Of a DNA stretch of 22,277 nt, positions 1-6,419 are shown piece after piece. Position numbers and translations under genes: made by a program. Numbering within the stretch: the stretch's first letter is position 1; each line of letters opens with the position of its first letter. The DNA is from Phocaeicola_A sp963643925 (GTDB lineage: Bacteria; Bacteroidota; Bacteroidia; Bacteroidales; Bacteroidaceae). The stretch spans positions 1 through 22,277 of the forward strand of contig CAVINS010000055.1 of assembly GCA_963643925.1 (NCBI GenBank). The letters are read 5' to 3'. Below the pieces are notes generated by a model. It had not been told where the DNA came from and made no database searches. It saw only the letters and a list, made by a program, of their open reading frames with translations.

Positions 1-825
1 CTCCAGTATCTTGGCATACTGGAACAGAGGGGAACTCTTGGGGGCTACTTTGGGTCCGATGAACAGCTCCTTGCCGTCCTTGCTAATCCAATGTCCCTCG
101 AACTCGCAGACCGATACCAAACTCTTTTGGGATTTCAAGGGCCGTTGGTAGTAGATAATCTCGTCCTTTATGCGACTGATGAGTTCATCGGACAGTCCCA
201 AATGACCCTTCTGCCGGTTGCAGATGGCATCGAACTCTTCCTTGTAGGCGTCGCGGGGGAAGATGTTTTCTTTCACCCGGAAATACTCGTTCTTCTTCAG
301 CTCTTCATAGAAATGTTGTCCTATGGTCTGCCGCCCCCGGATGCTCTCATAGCGGTCCTTGATTTCCTGCACATAGTCCGTCTCCTTTTTGTCGAGCGAC
401 GCGTCGCTCCGGCTGCTTTTGTACCCTCGCTTCTGATTGAGCCACAAAAGCAGTCTGCCCAGTTCCTGGGCCGTGACGTCCTCCGTCACCGCCCGGCTGC
501 GCAAATTCCACAGCGTCATTTTGGGTGCGCGCATGAGGGTCTCGTCGGGCATCATACCGTTGTCCGTCAGCAACGCGACAAGGTTTTGCCGTCGCTGTTG
601 GTATCTGTCATAACCCTTTCGCATCGTGCGTTTCTGAGTGCGAAGGGAGTTGCGTGTCTCGCCCGCGCCCCTTGTAAAATCGTCCGCCTCTGTACCGTTA
701 TAGGGTATGATGCGGCTTCCCATTCCCAATATTCTGGTAGCGTCATTATCCTCTTCGATGACAGCCCACCCTATGGAGGCACTACCTAAATCCAGTCCTA
801 ATATCTTATTCATAGCATCCATCAT
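1..825 (-). CDS. cas9: Cas9 endonuclease, N-terminal part (cut by window edge)
   Basis: RNA-guided DNA endonuclease of a type II CRISPR-Cas system, probably II-C as in other Bacteroidota. The minus-strand frame is open from ATG at 825 to the window edge (275 codons, no stop), so only the N-terminus is visible. Residues 8-24 form the RuvC-I strand (ILGLDLGSASIGWAVIE) with D12 as expected catalytic Asp. Residues 58-82 are an Arg/Lys-rich bridge helix. LNQKRGYKSSR (129-139) and IIYYQRPLKSQKSLVS further on are hallmark Cas9 REC-lobe segments. ATGs at 825, 822 and 813 are all possible starts; 813 would give MNKILGLDLG, and I keep the longest. HNH, RuvC-II/III and the PAM-interacting domain lie outside the window, so activity cannot be judged. 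The divergent tracrRNA at 901-984 supports the call. Family identity is secure; the subtype is inference. Confidence 0.93.
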   Translation of the reverse strand, partial: MMDAMNKILGLDLGSASIGWAVIEEDNDATRILGMGSRIIPYNGTEADDFTRGAGETRNSLRTQKRTMRKGYDRYQQRRQNLVALLTDNGMMPDETLMRAPKMTLWNLRSRAVTEDVTAQELGRLLLWLNQKRGYKSSRSDASLDKKETDYVQEIKDRYESIRGRQTIGQHFYEELKKNEYFRVKENIFPRDAYKEEFDAICNRQKGHLGLSDELISRIKDEIIYYQRPLKSQKSLVSVCEFEGHWISKDGKELFIGPKVAPKSSPLFQYAKILE

Positions 826-839
826 TTAAAATTAGGCTT

Positions 840-847
840 CAAATATA
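840..847 (-). promoter_or_regulatory. Possible -7 box for cas9
   Basis: Read on the minus strand this is TATATTTG, a full match to the Bacteroidota -7 consensus TAnnTTTG, about 15 bp before the first cas9 ATG. No TTTG is seen at the usual 19-21 bp upstream; the nearest is about 28 bp away. It is therefore a weak call resting on one box. Confidence 0.35.
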
Positions 848-864
848 TAAAATAATTCAATATC

Positions 865-896
865 CTTGCACGATACAAAAAAAAGTTATACGTTTG
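865..896 (+). promoter_or_regulatory. Promoter of the tracrRNA
   Basis: CTTG at 865-868 (one mismatch to the -33 TTTG) and TACGTTTG at 889-896 (full match to TAnnTTTG) are 20 bp apart. Transcription should start near 901-903, exactly where the anti-repeat begins. It shares the 75-bp gap with the start of cas9, which is read the other way. Confidence 0.62.
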
Positions 897-900
897 CCGC

Positions 901-984
901 ACTAATTTGAAGCAAATCACAATAAGGATTATTCCGTTGTGAAAACATTTAGAGTGGAGCCGAAAGGCTTCGCTCTTCGTTTTT
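901..984 (+). ncRNA. tracrRNA of the type II CRISPR system
   Basis: Trans-activating CRISPR RNA, which pairs with the crRNA repeat and is bound by Cas9. Parts seen in order: anti-repeat at about 901-922; nexus AAGGATTATTCCG (924-936), with GGA 926-928 pairing TCC 933-935, like the AAGGCTAGTCCG nexus of the S. pyogenes tracrRNA; a linker; a 10-bp hairpin with GAAA loop (952-975); and a T-run ending at 984. The reverse complement of the anti-repeat, TTGTGATTTGCTTCAAATTA, resembles from memory the start of type II-C repeats of Bacteroides (GTTGTGATTTGCTTTCAAAT...), with a one-base bulge. It lies divergently next to cas9. The ends are predicted, not measured. Confidence 0.85.
952..984 (+). terminator. 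Intrinsic terminator of the tracrRNA
   Basis: GAGTGGAGCC (952-961), loop GAAA, GGCTTCGCTC (966-975): all ten positions pair, two as G-U wobbles. TTCGTTTTT follows at 976-984. It probably also serves as the 3' hairpin bound by Cas9. Confidence 0.78.
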
Positions 985-1122
985 CCACCCAACATTTGCG
1001 CATCCGGGAAAACAGCCGCGAACCAATGCCTCTTCACCGGGGATTATAGGACATACACATTAAAATAACGTCGACGGGTGAAGTTTTAGACTTCGCACAT
1101 GCAGAATCCGACAAATTATGCA

Positions 1123-1130
1123 TACCTTTG
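1123..1130 (+). promoter_or_regulatory. -7 box for the ATPase-RloB operon
   Basis: TACCTTTG matches TAnnTTTG fully and lies 24 bp before the ATPase ATG, giving a leader of about 20 nt. No convincing -33 TTTG is visible at the right distance. Confidence 0.5.
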
Positions 1131-1154
1131 CCGTGAACATCTAACGGAATTGAC

Positions 1155-2483
1155 ATGTTGTTAAGATTCTCTATCGAAAATTTCGCATCGTTCAAAGGTG
1201 CAATGGAGTTCAATACGTTCCCATCGAGCAAGAGCAAGAGCCATGGGAATCACAAGCTGGAGTGCGGTCATGCCACGGCGCTCAGGCTGTCCGCCATATA
1301 TGGCGCCAATGGTGCCGGAAAGAGCAACCTGCTGGAAGCCATCAGTTTCCTGGCGACACTGATAAAGACCGAAAGTCTGTCGAAGATGACTTTCGGGAAC
1401 GACATCGCCTTCGCATTTGACAGCGACACCAGGACAAAACCATCGGAACTGGCAATAGAATTCTTCAACAAAAGCAATATCTTCTACTATCACATCGCCT
1501 TCGACCAACAACAAGTGTTCGCAGAAGAATTGCTGTTGAGCAAAAAAACCACGGACAAGGAAATCTTCGTCCGAACCGCTGACGGCATCAGCATCGGGCA
1601 CGAGTTCGCGGGCGAAGGGGTGAACACCGTGTTCGTCAATGCCCTGACAAAGCTCGTCCGCAAAGACATGCTGTTGCTCCCGTTCCTCGCAACATATTAT
1701 CCCGAAGCCGTGGCCGCTTGCAAGGATGCCTACGATTGGTTCGCCGAAAAACTGGAGGTGGTGCGGCCCGATGTGCGTTCGTGGACAATCCCGCACACGC
1801 TCGACACCGACGCACAGTTTCGCGACATGGTGAACGCATTGATCCCGGAGCTTGGCACAGGGGTATACAGGTTGTCCGTCAAGAAAGAGCTGATTCTTGA
1901 AGAAGACATGAAGCAGGACCTCAAACTGTCCCAAATGGCGAAAAAGGCCAAAGCCGCGCCGGGTGTGCCCCTGACCATGCACAATGAGGGAACAAACGAC
2001 ATCGCCAACATCGTGTATGAGGACGGATGTGTATACAGGAAAACCCTTTGCTCCGAACACAAGGGTTTGGACGGAAGCCTGGTGGAGATTCCGCTCGCTT
2101 GCGAGTCGGACGGCACAAGACGGCTCATTGAATATATGCCGATGCTCTTTGACGTCCTGAACAGAGGCAAGGTGTACGTCGTGGACGAGATAGAGCGCAG
2201 CATGCACCCCATAATGACAAGGGACTTGGTACAGAAACTATCGGAGAGCGACAGCGCCAAGGGGCAGCTTATCTTCACCACTCACGAGTCGAGCCTGCTG
2301 GACCAGGACATTTTCCGCCCGGACGAAATATGGTTTGCCCAAAAGGATGTGGAACAAGCCACCCAACTCTACCCCTTGAGCGACTTCAACATCCACAAGA
2401 CAGCAAACATCGAAAATGGATACCTCAATGGCCGCTATGGAGGCATCCCGTTCTTGTCGAACCTGAAAGATTTGCATTGGTGA
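1155..2483 (+). CDS. AAA/ABC-type ATPase, RloA/AbiLi-like defence protein
   Basis: A 442-residue ATPase of the AAA15/AAA21 (RecF/SMC-like) class. The N-terminus LRFSIENFASFKG is the typical first strand of these proteins. Walker A is GANGAGKS (50-57). An ABC-signature-like ESDGTRR lies around 317-323, Walker B ends in VVDE (D344, E345), and a switch His lies in TTHE (H377). The spacing of Walker A and B leaves about 280 residues for coiled-coil or insertion, as in OLD/RloA families. The next gene starts 1 bp after its stop, so the two are almost certainly co-translated. ATPase plus Toprim-like partner is the layout of the AbiL and PARIS (AriA/AriB) abortive-infection systems. The ATPase class is certain; the defence role is inferred from the pair and from cas9 next door. 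Confidence 0.85.
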   Translation: MLLRFSIENFASFKGAMEFNTFPSSKSKSHGNHKLECGHATALRLSAIYGANGAGKSNLLEAISFLATLIKTESLSKMTFGNDIAFAFDSDTRTKPSELAIEFFNKSNIFYYHIAFDQQQVFAEELLLSKKTTDKEIFVRTADGISIGHEFAGEGVNTVFVNALTKLVRKDMLLLPFLATYYPEAVAACKDAYDWFAEKLEVVRPDVRSWTIPHTLDTDAQFRDMVNALIPELGTGVYRLSVKKELILEEDMKQDLKLSQMAKKAKAAPGVPLTMHNEGTNDIANIVYEDGCVYRKTLCSEHKGLDGSLVEIPLACESDGTRRLIEYMPMLFDVLNRGKVYVVDEIERSMHPIMTRDLVQKLSESDSAKGQLIFTTHESSLLDQDIFRPDEIWFAQKDVEQATQLYPLSDFNIHKTANIENGYLNGRYGGIPFLSNLKDLHW

Positions 2484-2484
2484 T

Positions 2485-3177
2485 ATGATACGGAGAATAA
2501 AAGATTATACAAAGAAGGAGCCCTGCAAAGACTCCCACAAGATCTACGTGGTTTGCGAAGGCGCAGGGACAGAACCGGCATACTTCTCTTTCTTCAACCA
2601 ATGCTCTTCGAATCTTGAAGTGATAACGATACCACCTCAGGACGGGACGGATCCTCTAAAATTGATGGAGAATGCAAAGCGGACCTTTCTGAAAGACACC
2701 AAAAGATATTCAGTGGATTATATGCATGGCGACACAGTATGGTTTGTGTTCGACACAGATATGTCGGAAAAGGAAGGCAAGATTGCCCCGCTGTGTAAAT
2801 TCTGTGACGAGCAGAACAGACTTGTCGTCAGTAAATATGATGAAGTGAAGCCCTATAAAGCATGAAATGTCGCCCAAAGCAATCCGTGTTTTGAGATTTG
2901 GCTTTTCTATCACTTTTTCGATACGAAACCCAAGGACTACGATTCTGAGCGATACACCTCGTTCAAGGAATATGTAAACGCCCAAATCTCTGGCGGTTTT
3001 AATTTTCAAGCACATCCTGTATACCTTCAAGAAGCTATGGCAAATGCGAAAAAGAATTTTCAATTGGACACAAACGGAAAACTTGATTTGTATTGCACGG
3101 AAATGTTCAAATTGGGTGAGGAGATTCTTTCTTTTACCAAAAGGGAGTTAAGCAAACTTAGGAACAAGTTGGGATAA
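2485..3177 (+). pseudogene. RloB/AbiLii-like protein, interrupted by in-frame TGA at codon 127
   Basis: The frame runs from ATG 2485 to TAA 3175-3177 (230 codons, usual RloB size) with one internal stop, TGA at 2863-2865. Before it: KIYVVCEGAGTEPAYF (19-34), an E-G motif with E25, and VFDTD (D90, D92), which together look like a Toprim metal site. After it, in the same frame: NVAQSNPCFEIWLFYHF (128-144), the conserved RloB core motif. The order A-(TGA)-N-V-A-Q-S-N-P suggests the stop replaces a Trp codon (TGG to TGA, one base). No suitable restart codon is visible downstream. If translated as it stands, only a 126-residue fragment with the E and DxD residues would be made. Alternatives are a sequencing error or readthrough. 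Base composition is clearly AT-richer than the housekeeping genes in the window. The family call rests on motifs from memory. Confidence 0.75.
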
Positions 3178-3228
3178 TCGGCAAATTTATCCGCCCCCAC
3201 TCCGCACCCCAAGCGAACATCTTCAAAC

Positions 3229-3279
3229 CGTTACAAGTTGTAACGCTTTCACAACCCGTGACAATCCATCACGCTTTCA
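3229..3279. repeat. Two adjacent inverted repeats sharing the tail CGCTTTCA
   Basis: CGTTACAA-g-TTGTAACG (3229-3245) is a perfect 8-bp dyad with a one-base centre. CGTGA-7 nt-TCACG (3257-3273) follows 11 bp later. Both run into the same direct repeat CGCTTTCA (3244-3251, 3272-3279). They sit about 50 bp after the rloB frame ends. The first could be a dimeric repressor operator; neither has a T-run, so they are not ordinary terminators. Confidence 0.5.
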
Positions 3280-3458
3280 TCCACCGACCCAGGAAGGAGG
3301 TGCCCCCGATGACATCGCCCACAAGGGAAAACGGGAAATGTGCGCCCGATGCCCCACTTAATTTCCCTTTCCTACCGAAAACGAATCTTAACAAAAACGG
3401 CGGTGAGGGAAGGAAACTATTAAAAGGTGTTATATAACATGCCTTTTTGCTTGGATTG

Positions 3459-3489
3459 TTTGCAGTATTGCAGAAGATGCGTACCTTTG
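3459..3489 (+). promoter_or_regulatory. Strong Bacteroidota promoter of a predicted small RNA
   Basis: TTTG at 3459-3462, a 19-bp spacer, then TACCTTTG at 3482-3489. Both boxes match the consensus without mismatch, the best promoter in the window. Start of transcription is expected near 3494-3497. Confidence 0.75.
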
Positions 3490-3494
3490 CAACG

Positions 3495-3557
3495 TGTTTT
3501 TCATAGTATTAGATTTAAGGTTAACAAAGATTGGGTCAAGGCGTTGACCCTTTTTTT
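3495..3557 (+). ncRNA. Predicted ~63-nt small RNA (or attenuated leader)
   Basis: The transcript expected from the promoter at 3459-3489 meets a perfect terminator after only about 40 nt (hairpin 3533-3550, T-run to 3557). The body is AT-rich (GTTTTTCATAGTATTAGATT near its start), has no start codon followed by a plausible frame, and could base-pair as a trans-acting sRNA. I have the impression that this body sequence recurs in other Bacteroidales genomes, but cannot verify it. The alternative is an attenuated leader of the epimerase operon, whose own promoter appears about 75 bp further on. Confidence 0.62.
3533..3557 (+). terminator. Intrinsic terminator
   Basis: GGGTCAA (3533-3539), loop GGCG, TTGACCC (3544-3550): perfect 7-bp stem followed by seven T (3551-3557). 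Confidence 0.85.
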
Positions 3558-3631
3558 ATGCCCGTACGCCAAGGGCAGCAGACGGATAAGCCTTAATTAA
3601 CACCCCGCGGAAGCAAATAATTGGAGAAAAG

Positions 3632-3663
3632 TTTCTCCGTTCGGCGCAAAATACGTTCCTTTG
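3632..3663 (+). promoter_or_regulatory. Probable promoter of the methylmalonyl-CoA operon
   Basis: TTTC at 3632-3635, 20 bp, TTCCTTTG at 3656-3663: one mismatch in each box. The leader to the ATG at 3718 would be about 50 nt. A GGAGAAA-ag-TTTCTCC dyad (3622-3637) overlaps the upstream box. Confidence 0.45.
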
Positions 3664-3717
3664 TAATCATTTTCAAAACAACCGGCCGTTTTGGGCCGAT
3701 AAACAAAGTATAAAACT

Positions 3718-4122
3718 ATGAAGATTTCGCACATTGAGCATCTGGGCATTGCCGTGAAAAGCATCGAAGAGGCACTGCCTTACTACGAAGAGGTCCTTGG
3801 CCTGAAGTGTTACAACATCGAGACAGTGGAAGACCAAAAGGTGAAGACTGCCTTCCTGAAGGTGGGCGACACCAAACTGGAACTGCTGGAGCCGACAAGC
3901 CCCGATAGTACAATCGCAAAATTCATCGAGAACAAGGGAGCCGGAGTGCACCACGTGGCATTCGCCATAGAGGACGGTGTGGCAGAGGCATTGGCACACG
4001 CCGAATCGAAAGGCATCCGACTCATCGACAAGGCTCCGCGCAAAGGCGCCGAGGGCCTCAGCATCGCCTTCCTGCACCCGAAATCGACACTGGGAGTGCT
4101 GACAGAACTTTGTGAACATTAA
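3718..4122 (+). CDS. mce: Methylmalonyl-CoA epimerase
   Basis: Interconverts (2R)- and (2S)-methylmalonyl-CoA, linking B12-dependent mutase to the decarboxylase/carboxylase step of the succinate-propionate pathway. It has 134 residues, the normal size of this vicinal-oxygen-chelate family. Two beta-alpha-beta-beta-beta modules are visible: the first opens with HIEHLGIAVKSIEEA (metal ligand H8), the second with GAGVHHVAFAI (H78/H79) and ends in LTELCE (E130 as expected last ligand). The start ATG is the only reasonable one, and mmdA begins 30 bp after the stop, which fits the Bacteroidales operon order. Cytoplasmic. Confidence 0.95.
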   Translation: MKISHIEHLGIAVKSIEEALPYYEEVLGLKCYNIETVEDQKVKTAFLKVGDTKLELLEPTSPDSTIAKFIENKGAGVHHVAFAIEDGVAEALAHAESKGIRLIDKAPRKGAEGLSIAFLHPKSTLGVLTELCEH

Positions 4123-4152
4123 TCATATAAAGTATAAAGATCATCAATTGGT

Positions 4153-5706
4153 ATGAGCAATCAATTAGAAAGAATCAAAGAGCTGGTGGAGCTTCGCACA
4201 CAGGCTCGCTTGGGCGGTGGCGAGAAAGCCATCGAAAAGCAACACGCAAAAGGGAAATACACAGCCCGCGAACGCATCACTATGCTTCTGGATGAAAACA
4301 GTTTCGAAGAACTCGACATGTTCGTCAGACACCGCTGCACCAACTTCGGACAGGAGAAGAAGTCCTTCCCCGGCGACGGAGTGGTGACAGGATACGGCAC
4401 CATTGACGGACGTCTGGTATACGTCTTCGCACAGGACTTCACCGTGTTCGGCGGATCGCTGTCGGAGACAATGGCACAGAAAATCTGCAAGGTGATGGAT
4501 ATGGCCATGAAGATGGGCGCACCCTGCATCGGACTCAACGACTCCGGCGGCGCACGCATCCAGGAGGGCATCAACGCCCTGGCAGGATACGCTGAAATAT
4601 TCCAGCGCAACATCCTCGCCTCGGGTGTCATCCCGCAAATCTCCGGCATCTTCGGCCCATGCGCCGGCGGCGCCGTGTACTCACCCGCTCTGACGGACTT
4701 CACACTGATGATGGAAGGCACATCGTACATGTTCCTGACAGGACCGAAGGTGGTGAAGACGGTGACAGGCGAGGACGTGAGCCAGGAGGACCTGGGAGGC
4801 GCCAGCGTGCACTCCACAAAGTCGGGCGTATGCCACTTCACGGCACAGACCGAGGAAGAGGGCCTGGCACTGATACGCAAGCTGCTCAGCTACATGCCCC
4901 AGAACAACATGGAGGAGGCTCCGAGCATAGAGTGCACCGACCCGATAGACCGCAAGGAGGACCTGCTGAACGAGATCATCCCCGACAACCCCAACAAGGC
5001 CTACGACATGTACAAGGTGATAGGCGCCATCGTGGATAATGGCGAGTTCCTGGAAATACAGAAGAACTACGCCACGAACATCATCATCGGATTCGCCCGC
5101 TTCAACGGACAGTCGGTGGGCATCGTCGCCAACCAACCCTCGCGCTACGCCGGCGTACTCGACTGCAACGCTTCGCGCAAGGGTGCCCGTTTCGTGCGCT
5201 TCTGCGACGCATTCAACATTCCTATCGTGTCGCTGGTGGACGTGCCGGGATTCCTGCCGGGCACAGGACAGGAGTACAACGCCGTCATCCTGCACGGCGC
5301 CAAGCTGCTTTACGCCTACGGAGAGGCCACAGTGCCCAAGGTGACCGTGACACTGCGCAAGAGCTACGGCGGTTCGCACATCGTGATGAGCTGCAAGCAG
5401 CTGCGCGGCGACATGAACTACGCATGGCCGTCGGCAGAGATTGCCGTGATGGGCGGTGCCGGTGCCGTGGAGGTGCTCTACGCCAAGGAAGCCAAAGAGG
5501 CCGAGGACCCGAAGGCATTCATGGCAGAGAAAGAGGCAGAGTACACGAAGCTGTTCGCCAACCCCTACAACGCAGCGAAGTATGGTTACATCGATGACGT
5601 GATAGAGCCGCGCAACACACGTTTCCGCATCATCCGCGCCCTGGCCCAGCTGCAGTCGAAGAAGCTGACAAACCCGGCGAAGAAGCACGGCAACATTCCT
5701 CTCTAA
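4153..5706 (+). CDS. mmdA: Methylmalonyl-CoA decarboxylase alpha / acyl-CoA carboxyltransferase subunit
   Basis: Biotin-dependent carboxyltransferase of 517 residues, usual for MmdA/PccB. It moves the carboxyl group between methylmalonyl-CoA and the biotin on the carrier protein encoded two genes downstream. Two crotonase-like halves are seen: NDSGGARIQEG (129-139) and the oxyanion-hole segment GPCAGGAVYSP (168-178) in the first, and DVPGFLPG (363-370) with KSYGGSHIVM in the second. The N-terminal helix LVELRTQARLGGGEKAIEKQ is typical. Whether the complex decarboxylates with Na+ export (MmdABCD) or carboxylates propionyl-CoA cannot be told from this subunit; neither mmdB nor a biotin carboxylase is in the operon. 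The C-terminus is intact. Confidence 0.94.
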   Translation: MSNQLERIKELVELRTQARLGGGEKAIEKQHAKGKYTARERITMLLDENSFEELDMFVRHRCTNFGQEKKSFPGDGVVTGYGTIDGRLVYVFAQDFTVFGGSLSETMAQKICKVMDMAMKMGAPCIGLNDSGGARIQEGINALAGYAEIFQRNILASGVIPQISGIFGPCAGGAVYSPALTDFTLMMEGTSYMFLTGPKVVKTVTGEDVSQEDLGGASVHSTKSGVCHFTAQTEEEGLALIRKLLSYMPQNNMEEAPSIECTDPIDRKEDLLNEIIPDNPNKAYDMYKVIGAIVDNGEFLEIQKNYATNIIIGFARFNGQSVGIVANQPSRYAGVLDCNASRKGARFVRFCDAFNIPIVSLVDVPGFLPGTGQEYNAVILHGAKLLYAYGEATVPKVTVTLRKSYGGSHIVMSCKQLRGDMNYAWPSAEIAVMGGAGAVEVLYAKEAKEAEDPKAFMAEKEAEYTKLFANPYNAAKYGYIDDVIEPRNTRFRIIRALAQLQSKKLTNPAKKHGNIPL

Positions 5707-5713
5707 CGAAAAA

Positions 5714-5917
5714 ATGCTTTTCACAATGAAAGAAAAAGAACTGACAAGCAAGACCCAGTGCGAGTGCGGAGACGTGTATGCGGCCATCGCCATGGCTCTG
5801 TACGAGACGCTGGGTGGAGTGCACGACGTGGAACAACAGGTGCTCACCATACGCCGCACCAACTCACCCTGGAGCGGAAAATGGCACGTGCTGCGCGCAA
5901 CTCCGCAGAAGAAATAA
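5714..5917 (+). CDS. Small OadG-tail-like protein of the decarboxylase operon
   Basis: A 67-residue protein (55 or so if the ATG at 5726 is used; both are near the mmdA stop, 7 or 19 bp away). The core YAAIAMALYETLGGVHDVEQQVLTI followed by SPWSGKWHVL resembles the C-terminal soluble tail of OadG/MmdD-type gamma/delta subunits (AAIAMAL...HDEE...LTI...SPWSSK), which helps assemble the decarboxylase. No transmembrane helix is present, although canonical OadG has one at its N-terminus. Its place between mmdA and the biotin carrier gene supports a structural or assembly role. The function is inferred. Confidence 0.7.
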   Translation: MLFTMKEKELTSKTQCECGDVYAAIAMALYETLGGVHDVEQQVLTIRRTNSPWSGKWHVLRATPQKK

Positions 5918-5949
5918 GTTAAACTCCTAAAATCGACTTTAGAAAAAAG

Positions 5950-6387
5950 ATGAAAGAATTCAACTATAAAATCAACGGCAAAGATTACAAAGTGAACGTT
6001 GGTGAGATAGAGGGCAACATCGCCAACATCGAGGTGAACGGCGTGGCCTACCAGGTGGAACTGGAGAAGAAAGAGGAAGAGAAACCGGTGATAAAGCCGG
6101 TGGTGCGCCCCGCAGCAGCCCCGCAGGCAGCGACAGAGGCAAAACCCGCCGCAGCGGCAGCGCCGGCAGCCAAAGGCAAGGGAGTGAAGGCTCCGCTGCC
6201 GGGTGTCATCATCGACGTGAAGGTGAACGTGGGCGACACGGTGACGAAGGGTCAGACCGTGGTGGTGCTGGAGGCCATGAAGATGGAGAACACCATCAAC
6301 GCCGACCGCGACGGACAGGTGACAGCCGTGAACGTGAAGGTGGGCGACTCGGTGATGGAGGGCACAGACCTCGTCATGATAGGATAA
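5950..6387 (+). CDS. mmdC: Biotin carboxyl carrier protein of methylmalonyl-CoA decarboxylase
   Basis: A 145-residue carrier with three parts: an N-terminal beta segment (1-50, FNYKINGKDYKVNVGEIEG), an Ala/Pro-rich flexible linker (about 53-77) and a biotinyl domain from about residue 78 (KAPLPGVIIDVKVNVGDTV) to the end. The biotin site is EAMKMEN with K111. It carries CO2 between the carboxyltransferase and the next catalytic subunit. It is the last gene of the operon, since a terminator begins about 33 bp after the stop. In many Bacteroidota the next gene is the Na+-pumping beta subunit, which is absent here. Confidence 0.92.
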   Translation: MKEFNYKINGKDYKVNVGEIEGNIANIEVNGVAYQVELEKKEEEKPVIKPVVRPAAAPQAATEAKPAAAAAPAAKGKGVKAPLPGVIIDVKVNVGDTVTKGQTVVVLEAMKMENTINADRDGQVTAVNVKVGDSVMEGTDLVMIG

Positions 6388-6419
6388 GCCACTGCCACGC
6401 CACGAGCGGACAAGACATA

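Noticed and set aside
91..789. A 232-codon plus-strand open frame
   Set aside because: It lies wholly opposite cas9; its translation has no family features while the minus strand shows clear Cas9 motifs.
901..922. A lone CRISPR repeat
   Set aside because: It resembles a repeat on the minus strand, but it occurs once and is followed by nexus and terminator structures on the plus strand, so anti-repeat is the better reading. I saw no repeat-spacer array in the window.
822..1037. Small minus-strand open frame across the tracrRNA region
   Set aside because: It overlaps the tracrRNA and its promoter, has no recognisable motif, and its end is generated by the cas9 leader.
1032..1087. CTTCACC ... 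GGTGAAG inverted repeat followed by TTTTAG
   Set aside because: The loop is about 38 bases and the T-run is short; too weak to call a terminator or regulatory fold.
2863..2865. Selenocysteine or TGA-as-Trp recoding in the RloB-like gene
   Set aside because: Other genes here use TGG for Trp and TGA as a normal stop (for example ATPase stop 2481-2483), and no SECIS-like hairpin is evident after the codon.
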